From Burkholderiaceae bacterium (lineage in GTDB: Bacteria; Pseudomonadota; Gammaproteobacteria; Burkholderiales; Burkholderiaceae_C): DNA of 64,000 bases. Both the position numbers and the translations under genes were made by a program. Positions 17,550 to 27,285 of this stretch are shown in pieces. Position 1 is the first letter of the stretch, and each line of letters starts with the position of its first letter. The stretch covers positions 1-64,000 of the forward strand of contig JAURWR010000072.1 of assembly GCA_030654805.1 (NCBI GenBank), read 5' to 3'. The notes below the pieces were generated by a model. That model saw nothing but the letters and a program-made list of their open reading frames with translations, ran no database searches and was not told where the DNA came from.

Positions 17550-20330
17550 ATGATCGACGTCCAGACCGGGCAACGCAGAGCCTGGCAAGCCGTGCTGGCG
17601 CTGTCCTGCATGGGCACCCTCGATCCGGCGATGGGCCAGCAGACGCTCGATCGCGTCGAGATCACCGGATCGTCGATTCGCCGCATCGATGCCGAGTCGG
17701 CGTTTCCGGTGCAGGTGATCAGGCGCGAGACGATCGAGCGCAGCGGCTACACCTCGACCGTTGACCTGATGAAGAACTTGCCGGCCGTCATGGGCTCGAC
17801 GGTCGAGACGGGCACCGTGGGTGGAGAAAGCTACGGTTTTTCTGGTGTCTCGATCCACAACCTGGGCGAGAACCGAACGCTGGTGCTGTTGAACGGGCGG
17901 CGCCTGGCACCGTTCGGCGGACAGACACTGACCGGCGCGTCGAACGCGATCGACCTCAACAGCATCCCGATCTCGGCGATCGAGCGCATCGAGGTGCTGA
18001 CCGATGGTGCGTCGGCGCTTTACGGGTCGGACGCGATCGCCGGCGTCGTCAACTTCATCACGCGGCGCGGCAGCACCGACGGCGTCGGGAGCGCAGGCAT
18101 CTCGTTTCCTCGCGGCGGCGCACGCGAGACCAACCTCAGCGTGTCCAAGGGCTTCGGTGACCTCGATGCCGACGGCTACAACGTGATGCTGTCGGCGAGC
18201 TCCGACCGGCGCACCCAACTGGCTGCGGCCGATCGCAAGTTCGCACGCACCGGCGAGATCCACTTCAAGGAGGGCGGGCAGAAGTACCGGTTCCAGGCGT
18301 CGTCGATCCTCAGCATCCCGGCCAACGTGTTCGATCTCGATTTCAACGCCCACAGCCCGTATCTGCAGGCCCACGGCAAATGCCCGCCGAAGCACTTCGT
18401 TTCGGGCACCGCGTGTGCCTACGACTTCAGCAGCGATCTCGAGATCTACCCCGACCGCGAGCGGCAGAGCCTGGTCGCCTCGTTCGACCGCACGCTGGCC
18501 GGTAACGCGCGCCTGTTTGGCGATGTGGTTTTTGCTCGCAGCCGTTCACGCGGAACCGTGTCGTACAACCCGAGCCTGCTGACGATCTCGCCCGACTCGC
18601 CTTACTTCGATCAGGCGGTGGCGGCCGGCGGCTACAACAACACCGATCCCAGTCAGGGTGATCTCGGCGTGCTGGCCGGCTACCGGTTCGCCGATCTGGG
18701 CCGCCGGGTCACCGACGATCGCTCCGAAGCCCTCCACGCGGTGCTGGGTGTAATGGGGACGCTGGGGTCCTGGGACTACAACATCGCCTACACGCACTCG
18801 CAGAGCACGGTGCGGGGCAGCCTCGACGACGGCTATGGCTACAACAGCCGCGTGCTGAATGCGCTGAACACCGTGGTCAACCCGTTCGCGTTGCCGGGGC
18901 AGCAGACTCCCGAAGCTCAGCAGGCGATCGCCGACGCGAAATACACCGGCTACTGGAACGGTGGCCGATCCACGCTCGATGGTGTCGAGGCCCGGGGCAC
19001 CACCGAACTCGTCGCGTTGCCAGGCGGTGCGATGCAGCTCGGTGCCGGGGTCAGCGCGTTCCGCGAAAGGATCAGCACCCGGCCCAGCGCGCTGGCGCAG
19101 GCGCAGGGCGGTGAAGTGCGTTTCGGCGACGATGCGGCTGAGGTGCCTTCGAGTGGTTCGCGCAACGTTCTGGGCGCCTTCGCTGAGCTGGTGGCGCCGG
19201 TTGCAAAGGGCGTCGAGCTGACCGCCTCGGTGCGACACGACCATTACTCCGACTTCGGCAACACCACCAACGCGAAGCTGTCCGGCCGCTGGCAACCGGT
19301 GCCTGGCCTGCTGATCCGCGGGTCGGTCGGCATGGGCTACAAGGCGCCGTCCATCCTCCAGGTGAAGGCGTCGCGCCAGAAGTACGGGCTCAGCGGCGGC
19401 AACCTGGACTGCGGACGCGCCGACAACAACGGCGTGACGCTCAACGACATCGCGGCATCGCTGGGTCCCGACGTGATCTGCACCGACGGAGTGCAGGCCG
19501 ACGTCATCGCCCAGGGCAACAACGACCTGAAACCCGAGCGATCGACCCAGGCGTCGCTGGGCTTTCGCATCGAGCCCGTGTCGGCCTTGTCGTTCGGTGC
19601 CGACTTCTGGACCGTCGGTATCAAGGACACGATCGGCCAGCTCAGCGAGGGTGCCATCTTCAGCGACTACACCCTGTATCGCGACAGCTTCACCAGCTCG
19701 GTCAGCGCGGCCACCGGACGCAAGCAGTTGGCGGTTTTCGCTCCCAACCTGAATCAGGGCAAGAGTTTCACCTCGGGCATCGACTTCGACGTCGTCGGAC
19801 GCATGAACCTGAAAGCCGGTGTCGGAGTGATCTCGCAGCTGACCGCCACGTACATGCTGCGCGACCAGTACCAGTCGCTCGAAGGCGGTGACTACGCGAG
19901 CAGCCTCGGGCGCCTGGGCGAGAACGGTGCGGTCACCTTCCGCTGGCAGGCCCGCTGGGTCAATTCGATCGTCGTCGGTGCGGCCACGCACACGCTGGCG
20001 CTGAACTACAAGTCGGGCTACCGCGACCAGGACTTCGCGGCCACCGGGTTGGTCGATGTCAATCTGGTCAATGCCGACGGCTCGATCGGTGAACGCGTCG
20101 ACTCGCTGAAGCGGCGCGTGTCCGATCATTTGACGGTTGATTGGCAGACGCACTGGCGGGTGTCGAATGAGGTGACCCTGAACGTCGGGGTGATCAATGT
20201 GTTCGACAAGGATCCGCCGTTGTCGATGACCGTCGGCGGCTTCAACCAGGGCTTCCAGATCGGCTACGACGATCGCTATTACGATCCCCGAGGTCAAACG
20301 CTCTACGCCAACCTGTCCTACCGTTTCTGA
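17550..20330 (+). CDS. TonB-dependent outer-membrane receptor
   Basis: A 926-residue receptor. It has a signal peptide, then a TonB-box-like start (RVEITGS) and a plug domain with DLMKNLPAVMG, VLLNGRRLAPFG and DGASALYGSDAIAGVVNFIT. A long beta-barrel follows, ending in phenylalanine. ATG 17550 is preceded by AGGAG 8 bases upstream, so upstream in-frame starts are rejected. It moves a ligand too large or rare for porins across the outer membrane using TonB energy. The ligand is unknown. Position between a peptide ABC importer and tonB-exbB-exbD genes suggests a peptide or other ABC cargo. Confidence 0.9.
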   Translation: MIDVQTGQRRAWQAVLALSCMGTLDPAMGQQTLDRVEITGSSIRRIDAESAFPVQVIRRETIERSGYTSTVDLMKNLPAVMGSTVETGTVGGESYGFSGVSIHNLGENRTLVLLNGRRLAPFGGQTLTGASNAIDLNSIPISAIERIEVLTDGASALYGSDAIAGVVNFITRRGSTDGVGSAGISFPRGGARETNLSVSKGFGDLDADGYNVMLSASSDRRTQLAAADRKFARTGEIHFKEGGQKYRFQASSILSIPANVFDLDFNAHSPYLQAHGKCPPKHFVSGTACAYDFSSDLEIYPDRERQSLVASFDRTLAGNARLFGDVVFARSRSRGTVSYNPSLLTISPDSPYFDQAVAAGGYNNTDPSQGDLGVLAGYRFADLGRRVTDDRSEALHAVLGVMGTLGSWDYNIAYTHSQSTVRGSLDDGYGYNSRVLNALNTVVNPFALPGQQTPEAQQAIADAKYTGYWNGGRSTLDGVEARGTTELVALPGGAMQLGAGVSAFRERISTRPSALAQAQGGEVRFGDDAAEVPSSGSRNVLGAFAELVAPVAKGVELTASVRHDHYSDFGNTTNAKLSGRWQPVPGLLIRGSVGMGYKAPSILQVKASRQKYGLSGGNLDCGRADNNGVTLNDIAASLGPDVICTDGVQADVIAQGNNDLKPERSTQASLGFRIEPVSALSFGADFWTVGIKDTIGQLSEGAIFSDYTLYRDSFTSSVSAATGRKQLAVFAPNLNQGKSFTSGIDFDVVGRMNLKAGVGVISQLTATYMLRDQYQSLEGGDYASSLGRLGENGAVTFRWQARWVNSIVVGAATHTLALNYKSGYRDQDFAATGLVDVNLVNADGSIGERVDSLKRRVSDHLTVDWQTHWRVSNEVTLNVGVINVFDKDPPLSMTVGGFNQGFQIGYDDRYYDPRGQTLYANLSYRF

Positions 20331-20336
20331 CCGTCC

Positions 20337-21017
20337 ATGGATTTCTCGAAGCGGCAAGATGATCCTCGCCGCCACCTGCTGGGTTTGTCCGTCGTTATCG
20401 CACTGCACGTGCTGATCGTCTACGCCTTGGTGAACGGCCTCGCGAAGAAGGTGGTCGATGTCGTGCGAGCGCCGATCGAGACCAAGCTGATCGAAGAGAT
20501 CGTCAAGCCGCCGCCTCCGCCGCCGACCCCGCCGCCCGCGCGCGTTGTTGCGCCGCCGCCGAGGCAGGCACCGCCTCCGCCGCCGTTCGTTCCACCGCCC
20601 GAGGTCATCGTGACCGCACCGCTGCCGATGGCGCCGACGATCACTGCGGTCACGCCGACACCACCGCCCACGCACGTCGAGATCACGCCGATGCCTCCGC
20701 CACCGATCGATCCGGAACCCGCGCCACCGCCGAAACCGGCTCAACCCGTCGCAGCGGCGATCGTCTGCACCCGCATGCCGCCACCGGTCGCGCCCAACGT
20801 GGCGGTCGAGGTCAAGGGCAGCCTGTTCGTGATCGGCACGCTGAAGAACGGGCGCGTCGTCCAGGTCGACATCGAGCGCAACACGCTCAAGGGCGTCAAC
20901 GATCGACGCACGCTGCGTGCGTTCGTCAGTGCCGTCGAAACAGCGATGAAGGACGGCTACGTGTGCGCTGGCGACGGCGTGCAGATTCGGCAGGAATTCT
21001 TCTTCGACATCCGCTGA
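20337..21017 (+). CDS. tonB: TonB energy transducer
   Basis: A 226-residue protein with one N-terminal membrane helix (about 16-34), a periplasmic region rich in Pro (residues 57-135) and a C-terminal TonB-like domain that ends in QEFFFDIR. It starts 6 bases after the receptor stop and is followed by exbB and two exbD genes. It should transmit proton-motive force from the ExbB-ExbD motor to the receptor encoded just upstream. Confidence 0.85.
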   Translation: MDFSKRQDDPRRHLLGLSVVIALHVLIVYALVNGLAKKVVDVVRAPIETKLIEEIVKPPPPPPTPPPARVVAPPPRQAPPPPPFVPPPEVIVTAPLPMAPTITAVTPTPPPTHVEITPMPPPPIDPEPAPPPKPAQPVAAAIVCTRMPPPVAPNVAVEVKGSLFVIGTLKNGRVVQVDIERNTLKGVNDRRTLRAFVSAVETAMKDGYVCAGDGVQIRQEFFFDIR

Positions 21018-21076
21018 GGGCCGCCGCCATCGCACCGCCCTCGAACCTCTTTCAGAACCGTTTTCCGGAGATCCTC

Positions 21077-21937
21077 ATGACGTTGTTCAACACCCTTCAG
21101 CACCGGTTCGGCCGATCGTCGTGGTCGGGCATGCTGCGCCTGGGCGCCGTGGCGCTGCTGGTGGCGTCGGTCTGGCTGACGCAGCCAGCGTGCGCGCAGG
21201 ACACCGCAGCTTCTGCGGTGGCGGTGCAGGCGCCGGCGACCCCCATGGCGCCCGCCAGCGTCGAGCCGCAGGTGGTCGACAACCCGTACGGTCTGGGCGC
21301 TCTGTGGGCGCAGGGCGATTTCGTCGCGAAGGGCACGCTGGTCATCCTGGTGCTGATGAGCATGGCGAGCTGGTACATCCTGGTGACCAAGCTGTATGCG
21401 AGCTTCCAGATCGCGGCAGACGCGCGTCTGGCGCGCAACGATTTCTTCAAGGCAGCCAGTCTGCAGTCGGGCACGCAGTTGCTGAAGGACGGGAGTCCGT
21501 TTCGATACATCGCCCAGACAGGCATCAGCGCGGGTGAACATCACGAAGGCACATTGACCGAGCACATCGACCGCAACACCTGGGTCACGATGAGCGTGCA
21601 GCGCAGCGTCGACGAGGTGCAGTCGCGGCTGCAGGACGGCCTGGCGGTGCTGGCAACCGTCGGGTCGACGGCACCGTTCATCGGCCTGTTCGGCACCGTC
21701 TGGGGCATTTACCACGCGCTGACCGCGATCGGCATTGCCGGGCAGGCCAGCATCGACAAGGTGGCCGGACCGGTTGGCGAGGCGCTGATCATGACGGCCA
21801 TCGGTCTGGCGGTCGCGGTGCCGGCGGTGCTGGGCTACAACTGGCTGGTGCGTCGCAACAAGATCACGATGGATGCAGTGCGCGGTTTCAGCGCCGACCT
21901 GCACGGCATCCTGATGGGCGCCAAGAGCGTGCGCTGA
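21077..21937 (+). CDS. exbB: biopolymer transport protein ExbB (MotA/TolQ/ExbB family)
   Basis: A 286-residue inner-membrane protein. It has an N-terminal signal-like segment ending near PACAQ, then three helices including the conserved TVGSTAPFIGLFGTVWGIYH region and a late helix ALIMTAIGLAVAVPAVLGY. ATG 21077 has CCGGAG 6 bases upstream. ExbB forms the stator core with ExbD to energise TonB. Confidence 0.9.
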   Translation: MTLFNTLQHRFGRSSWSGMLRLGAVALLVASVWLTQPACAQDTAASAVAVQAPATPMAPASVEPQVVDNPYGLGALWAQGDFVAKGTLVILVLMSMASWYILVTKLYASFQIAADARLARNDFFKAASLQSGTQLLKDGSPFRYIAQTGISAGEHHEGTLTEHIDRNTWVTMSVQRSVDEVQSRLQDGLAVLATVGSTAPFIGLFGTVWGIYHALTAIGIAGQASIDKVAGPVGEALIMTAIGLAVAVPAVLGYNWLVRRNKITMDAVRGFSADLHGILMGAKSVR

Positions 21938-21958
21938 TCCTCATCCGGCGACCACGAC

Positions 21959-22384
21959 ATGGCATTGCAACTCAGACCGGCCAGCGACGACGACGAAGTC
22001 GTCGCCAGCATCAACACCACACCGCTGGTGGACGTGATGCTGGTGCTGCTGATCATTTTCCTGATCACGATTCCAGTGGTCACGCAGACGGTGCCGATGT
22101 CGTTGCCGAAGGAGGTCAACCGGCCTCGTCTGACCCAACCCGCGAACATCGAAATCTCGGTCGATCGTGCCGGTGCGGTGTACTGGAACGCGCAGCCGGT
22201 GGCCGATCACGCGACGCTGGTCGCGCGTCTCAAGGAAACAGGCGGGAAGAATCCGCAGCCCGAAGTGCACATCCGAGGCGACGAGAAATCGCGCTACGAA
22301 GCGGTGGGCCGCGTGCTTTATGCCTGCCAGCGTGCGGGCATCCTGAAGATCAGTTTCGTCACCGAGCCACCGGCCAAGAACTGA
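21959..22384 (+). CDS. exbD: biopolymer transport protein ExbD, first copy
   Basis: A 141-residue protein with one helix near the N-terminus carrying the proton-pathway aspartate (NTTPLVDVMLVLLIIFLI) and a periplasmic domain. It sits 21 bases after exbB. It pairs with ExbB in the TonB motor. Confidence 0.9.
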   Translation: MALQLRPASDDDEVVASINTTPLVDVMLVLLIIFLITIPVVTQTVPMSLPKEVNRPRLTQPANIEISVDRAGAVYWNAQPVADHATLVARLKETGGKNPQPEVHIRGDEKSRYEAVGRVLYACQRAGILKISFVTEPPAKN

Positions 22385-22491
22385 CAGGATGACTGTCCCC
22401 ACGTCGCTGCGCTCATGCCCCCCAAGGGGGCGCCGAGACGCCTTGAGGCGGCTCGGCGCCGGCTGAGTACGCATTTAACAAAGGACCCAGC
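22385..22491. repeat. intergenic hairpin repeat between the two exbD genes
   Basis: The spacer contains GCTGCGCTCATGCCCCCCAA followed by an imperfect stem, CGCCGAGACGCC with GGCGGCTCGGCG (11 of 12 pairing). This type of repeat is common between Burkholderiales genes. The ribosome site AAAGGA of the second exbD lies at its end. Confidence 0.6.
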
Positions 22492-22920
22492 ATGGCGATG
22501 AACATCGGCTCTGGCCGCAGCGACGAACCCGAGGTGATGATGGACATCAACACCACGCCGCTGATCGACGTGATGCTGGTGCTGATCATCATGCTGATCA
22601 TCACGATCCCGGTGCAATTGCACTCGGTCAACCTGAACATGCCGCATGGCAACCCGCCGCCGCCGATTCGCCCACCGGTGGTTGTCACCGTCGACATCGA
22701 TGCCAGTGGCGCGGTGCTGTGGAACGGCGAGGCGGTGCCGGACCGCCCGGCGCTGGAGGCCCGCCTGAAGGCTGCCGCCGCCGAGCCCGATCAGCCCGAG
22801 GTGCACCTGCGGCCGAACAAGGCGGTCGACTACGGCGTGGTGGCGATGGTGCTGGCCAGCGCGCAGCGGCTGGGCGTGACCAAGCTGGGCATGGTCGGCA
22901 ACGAGCAGTTCGCGCCCTGA
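22492..22920 (+). CDS. exbD2: biopolymer transport protein ExbD, second copy
   Basis: A 142-residue ExbD homologue with the same layout as the first copy: an aspartate-bearing helix (NTTPLIDVMLVLIIMLII), then a periplasmic domain with a Pro-rich start. Two non-identical ExbD subunits beside one ExbB and one TonB also occur in xanthomonads. It ends just before a strong hairpin shared with the convergent adk gene. Confidence 0.9.
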   Translation: MAMNIGSGRSDEPEVMMDINTTPLIDVMLVLIIMLIITIPVQLHSVNLNMPHGNPPPPIRPPVVVTVDIDASGAVLWNGEAVPDRPALEARLKAAAAEPDQPEVHLRPNKAVDYGVVAMVLASAQRLGVTKLGMVGNEQFAP

Positions 22921-22925
22921 AAAAA

Positions 22926-22966
22926 CCGATGCCCGCCGATCGCATGACACGATCGGCGGGCATCGG
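22926..22966 (-). terminator. intrinsic terminator of adk, also ending the exbD operon
   Basis: Perfect 17-base arms CCGATGCCCGCCGATCG and CGATCGGCGGGCATCGG surround a 7-base loop. On the minus strand the stem is followed by a run of T, which fits a classical Rho-independent terminator for adk. On the plus strand there is no T-run, but the stem should still block or protect the exbD end. Confidence 0.85.
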
Positions 22967-22995
22967 GGGTGGATCGCGGTGAGGTCGGTCCCGGA

Positions 22996-23712
<717 letters not shown>

Positions 23713-23754
23713 CTAGTCTAAAACCGAACGGCTTCTTGCAGGCTTACATGTGCA

Positions 23755-24507
23755 TCAGGCCAGCAGTTCGCGCACCCGCTGCAGATCTTCGGGCGTGTCG
23801 ACGCCGATGCCCGCCGGGTGCTCGCTCCGATGCACCGCGATGCGCTCGCCGTGCCACAGCACGCGCAGCTGCTCCAGCGACTCGATCGTCTCCAGCGGGC
23901 TCACCGGCAGGCTCGGGAAGCGCCGCAGAAACGTGGCGCGGTAGGCGTAGATGCCGATGTGCCGCAGCGGTGCCAGCGGGCCGATCGCGGGTGCGCCTGC
24001 GCTGCTGCCGTCGCGCCACCACGGGATCGGCGCGCGCGAGAAATACAGCGCGCGGCCGGCCCGGTCGCAGACCACCTTGACGATGTTCGGGTTGGCCAGT
24101 TCGCTGGCCAATGTCATCGCGTGCGCGGCGGTGCCCATCACGCAGTCGGGGTGGGCCGGCAGCGTGGCCGCACAGGCGTCGATCAGCGCCGGATCGATCA
24201 GCGGCTCGTCGCCTTGCACGTTGACGACCACCGCATCACCGTCGAGACCGAGCAGCGTGCAGGCCTCGGCCAGCCGGTCGCTTCCGTTGACGTGGTCGCA
24301 GCGCGTCAGGATCGCCTCGACACCATGGGCGTGGCAGGCCGCGACGATCTCGGCATCGTCGGCTGCCACGACGACCTGCGTCGCCGCCGACAAAGTCGCC
24401 TGTCTCGCCACGCGCACGATCATCGGCAAGCCGGCGATGTCCGCGAGCGGCTTTCGCGGCAGCCGTGTTGAAGCGAGCCGCGCCGGGATCAGCACCGAGA
24501 AACTCAT
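23755..24507 (-). CDS. kdsB: CMP-KDO synthetase (3-deoxy-manno-octulosonate cytidylyltransferase)
   Basis: A 250-residue nucleotidyltransferase starting with [16 protein letters not shown], with [11 protein letters not shown] in the middle. It activates KDO with CTP for lipopolysaccharide core assembly. Its start overlaps the stop of the Trm112-like gene by four bases. The lpxK-Trm112-kdsB-adk order is common in Burkholderiales. Confidence 0.95.
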   Translation of the reverse strand: MSFSVLIPARLASTRLPRKPLADIAGLPMIVRVARQATLSAATQVVVAADDAEIVAACHAHGVEAILTRCDHVNGSDRLAEACTLLGLDGDAVVVNVQGDEPLIDPALIDACAATLPAHPDCVMGTAAHAMTLASELANPNIVKVVCDRAGRALYFSRAPIPWWRDGSSAGAPAIGPLAPLRHIGIYAYRATFLRRFPSLPVSPLETIESLEQLRVLWHGERIAVHRSEHPAGIGVDTPEDLQRVRELLA

Positions 24508-24743
24508 CGGGGAGGTGTTGATTCCGTCGCCGGCGGTATCGGGAAGACCGGTGGCGCCGGTGGCTCGTTGTCGATCGGACGGGCCTCGCTTTCGAGCATC
24601 ACCGGGATGCCGTCACGCACCGGAAACGCCAGCTTGTCTGCATGGCAGACGAGCTCCTGGCGCTCCTGGTGGGGCGGGCGCCAGTGGTCCAGCGGGCCCT
24701 TGCAGATCGGGCACACCAGCAGGTCGAGCAGTCGGGTGTCCAT
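24504..24743 (-). CDS. Trm112-family zinc-ribbon-like small protein
   Basis: A 79-residue protein starting [18 protein letters not shown]. It has a CxxC pair (11-14) and one further cysteine ([10 protein letters not shown]), plus [11 protein letters not shown], all typical of the YcaR/Trm112 family. The tail after residue 58 is Pro-rich. Bacterial members are small accessory proteins of uncertain role. The start codon is at 24743; a much longer open frame upstream is only the antisense shadow of lpxK. Confidence 0.88.
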   Translation of the reverse strand: MDTRLLDLLVCPICKGPLDHWRPPHQERQELVCHADKLAFPVRDGIPVMLESEARPIDNEPPAPPVFPIPPATESTPPR

Positions 24744-24766
24744 CGGATGTCCTTGCGTTGGAGGGG

Positions 24767-25804
24767 TCAGTTCAGCAGTACCAGCAACGCTGCGTCGAAG
24801 GCCGCATCGCCGCAGAAGTCTAGCGGCGCGACCCAGATTCGCGTCGGCGCGACACCGGCGGTGAAGCGCTCGGGGCGCAGCTTGACGGCGTCCTTCTCGG
24901 TCACCACCACCTGCGTGGCGTCGACCGGCCAGGGCAGGGTGGCGTAGGCGTGGTGATCGGGCAGCGGCAGCGGTGTGACCGCCAGACCCGCCGCACGCAG
25001 CATGCCGAAGAAACGCTCGGGCTGAGCCATGCCGGCGGCCGCGATCACGGGCTGTCCTGCGGCCGCCAAGGCGGACAGGCCGGCCATCGTCGCCGGGCGA
25101 CCGGCCCACCAGTCTTCCAGCGTGACCAAGCCGGCGAGTCGGCGCGTCGCGAGGTGCCCGGGCCAGCCAGTCGAGGCCCGCGGCGCGTTGTACAGCACGA
25201 CGGTTCGCGGCGGCGGCTGGGCTGCCAATGGCTCGCGCAGCGGCCCGGCCGGCAGGATCCACCCGTTGCCCGCACCGCGTTCGTCGAACACGACGACCTG
25301 TGCCGCTCGAGGCAGGCGCAGGTGCTGCAGCCCATCGTCGCTGACCAGCACATCGACCTGCGGATTCGCGGCCAGAAGCGATGCAGCAACCACCACGCGG
25401 TCGGCGCCGACGAACACGGGCACCTTGAGCCGCAGGCGCAGCAACAGCGGTTCGTCGCCTGCCTGTTCCGCTGGAGAGTCGGGTTGCACCTCGATCACCG
25501 GTGGGGCGTCGGTCGCCCGGCCGTAGCCGCGAGAGATCACGCCCGGTGACCGACCGGCAGCTTGCAGGCACCTCACCACCGCCATCACCGTCGGCGTCTT
25601 GCCGGCTCCGCCCGCGATCAGGTTGCCGACCACGACCACCGGAACGGGCAGCACGGCCGGCTGGCACAGGTCCAGCGCGTACAGGGCTTTCCGCAGGCCG
25701 ACCAGCGTGCCGAAGACCCATGACAGCGGTCGCAACGCGATGGCCCACGGACCCCGGCGCAGCCACGCGTGCTGCAGCGCGGCTTCGAGGCCGGACGAAT
25801 GCAC
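24767..25804 (-). CDS. lpxK: tetraacyldisaccharide 4'-kinase
   Basis: A 345-residue inner-membrane-associated kinase of lipid A synthesis. It has a membrane-proximal N-terminus, Walker A within [13 protein letters not shown], and the later motifs [13 protein letters not shown] and [10 protein letters not shown]. It adds the 4' phosphate to the lipid A precursor using ATP. The start is GTG at 25804, two bases after the upstream exbD stop, suggesting coupling. Confidence 0.93.
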   Translation of the reverse strand: MHSSGLEAALQHAWLRRGPWAIALRPLSWVFGTLVGLRKALYALDLCQPAVLPVPVVVVGNLIAGGAGKTPTVMAVVRCLQAAGRSPGVISRGYGRATDAPPVIEVQPDSPAEQAGDEPLLLRLRLKVPVFVGADRVVVAASLLAANPQVDVLVSDDGLQHLRLPRAAQVVVFDERGAGNGWILPAGPLREPLAAQPPPRTVVLYNAPRASTGWPGHLATRRLAGLVTLEDWWAGRPATMAGLSALAAAGQPVIAAAGMAQPERFFGMLRAAGLAVTPLPLPDHHAYATLPWPVDATQVVVTEKDAVKLRPERFTAGVAPTRIWVAPLDFCGDAAFDAALLVLLN

Positions 25805-25806
25805 CG

Positions 25807-26241
25807 TCAGCGGCCGCCGTCGGCCTGATTGCGCTGGGCGGCGAAGGTCAGCCGAGGCAGGCCGGCGCGCCGTGCCGCGTCCATCACGTTGACCACCGAC
25901 TGGTACGCTGCCGTCGCGTCGGCCGACACGATGACCGGAACGTCGCCCGGCCCACCTGCCGCCTTGCCGATTTCAGCCGCCAGCAGTTCGACGCTGCGGC
26001 CATCGACGGATTGCCCGTTCACGACGTAGCGCCCATCGGCGGACACCCCGACGATGACTTCGCGCGGATTCTCGCGGGGCTTGTCGGCATCGGCGGATGG
26101 CAGGGTCACCTGCAATTCGGTGAACTTCGAGTAGGTGGTCGACAGCATCAGGAAGATCAGCACCACCAGCAGCACGTCGATGAACGGGATCAGGTTGATC
26201 TCCGGTTCCTCGGGGCGGGCCTTGCGGAAATTCATCGCCAT
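25807..26241 (-). CDS. ExbD/TolR family protein
   Basis: A 144-residue protein with the ExbD motif [19 protein letters not shown] near the N-terminus and a periplasmic domain. It lies between an ExbB-like gene and lpxK, an arrangement frequent in beta- and gammaproteobacteria. It is clearly different in sequence from the two ExbD proteins at 21959-22920, so it forms a second motor system. Its receptor or partner is not visible here. Confidence 0.88.
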   Translation of the reverse strand: MAMNFRKARPEEPEINLIPFIDVLLVVLIFLMLSTTYSKFTELQVTLPSADADKPRENPREVIVGVSADGRYVVNGQSVDGRSVELLAAEIGKAAGGPGDVPVIVSADATAAYQSVVNVMDAARRAGLPRLTFAAQRNQADGGR

Positions 26242-26254
26242 GGCGTGATCGTTC

Positions 26255-26890
26255 CTAGGCGGCGGTGCGAGGTACGGAGAAACGCATCAGGTGCGGCGTC
26301 AGGCGTTCGCAGGCCTGTTCCAGGTCCAGCGTGTAGGAATCGACCTGTCCCCGGAAGTGCCGGTAGGCGATCAGCGATGGAATCGCCACCATCAGCCCGA
26401 ATGCGGTGTTGTAGAGCGCCACCGAGATGCCGTGCGCGAGGGCCGCCGGATTGCCGCCGCCCGTGGGTGCCTGCGAGCCGAAAATCTCGATCATCCCGAT
26501 GACGGTGCCCAGCAGTCCCAGCAACGGCGCGGCCGACGCGATGGTTCCCAGGGGGCTCAGGTAGCGTTCGAGGCGGTGGACGGCGGCGCGGCCTGCGGAC
26601 TCGAACACCTCGCGCAGTGCGGTTTCGGTGATGCGTGGCTCGGCGATCACCGCGCGCACGCCACTGGCCAGCACGGTACCGAGAACGGAGTTGTCCGACA
26701 GCTTGTTGACCACGTCTGCCGACGGCAGGCTGGCGCGTGTCACCGACACAACTTCCTCCAGCAAACGCGGCGGCGCAACCTTGGCCAGCCGCAGGCTGGA
26801 AAGCCGCTCGATGATCAAGGCCAGGGCGGCCACCGAACAAAAAATCAACGGCCAGACCGGCCATCCAGCGGCTTGTATGATCGAAAACAC
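26255..26890 (-). CDS. MotA/TolQ/ExbB family proton channel protein
   Basis: A 211-residue protein with three helices, including the conserved IASAAPLLGLLGTVIGMIE region. GTG 26890 is chosen because it immediately precedes the first helix (SIIQAAGWPVWPLIFC). The frame stays open to 27187, but the extra part has no recognisable features. First gene of the minus-strand cluster exbB-exbD-lpxK-Trm112-kdsB-adk. Confidence 0.85.
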   Translation of the reverse strand: MFSIIQAAGWPVWPLIFCSVAALALIIERLSSLRLAKVAPPRLLEEVVSVTRASLPSADVVNKLSDNSVLGTVLASGVRAVIAEPRITETALREVFESAGRAAVHRLERYLSPLGTIASAAPLLGLLGTVIGMIEIFGSQAPTGGGNPAALAHGISVALYNTAFGLMVAIPSLIAYRHFRGQVDSYTLDLEQACERLTPHLMRFSVPRTAA

Positions 26891-27285
26891 GTCGGTACTT
26901 TCCGCTCTGTGGCGTGGGAAAACAGGGCTTGCGAGGTGCGCGATTATGGCCTGCACCCGCCGTACACAGCGCTCGGGGTTCAGGGATGAGAACCCTTCCT
27001 TCCCGACATCGATTTCACCCGCGAGATTCGTACTGGTGTCCCAAGTTCCGACTACATGACTCGATGTCCACCGTATGTGTGGATAACTTTGTGGGTATCT
27101 TGCGTCCGAAAGCGAAAACCCCGTGATTTCACGGCCCTCCGAACAATTTGCCTCCGTTTTAGGCAGCAATAACTTCATGCAAATCAATACGTTGAATGAT
27201 TGTGTAAGTTCGATGACGGCTCACATCGGCCGGGAGGCATGGATGGATGCGGTTGTGGACTTCTCGACCCGCATGAACACTGGGT
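26891..27285. promoter_or_regulatory. divergent promoter region between the exbB-lpxK-adk cluster and xseA
   Basis: This 395-base spacer separates divergent genes and is clearly more AT-rich than its surroundings, particularly at 27060-27210. It must hold the promoters of both units. One perfect DnaA box occurs at 27078-27086. No open frame in it looks like a gene. Confidence 0.55.
27078..27086 (-). promoter_or_regulatory. DnaA box
   Basis: TGTGGATAA on the plus strand is the exact complement of the consensus DnaA box TTATCCACA. A weaker copy (TGTGGGTAT) follows 12 bases later. No dnaA, dnaN or other origin gene is in the window, so this may be a regulatory or titration site, or chance. Confidence 0.5.

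Noticed and set aside
13902-18395. Very long minus-strand open frame (about 1500 codons) opposite the ABC permease, ATPase and receptor genes
   Set aside because: Every stretch is antisense to a gene with clear domain motifs, and its composition (His/Arg/Gln-rich) is typical of antisense shadows.
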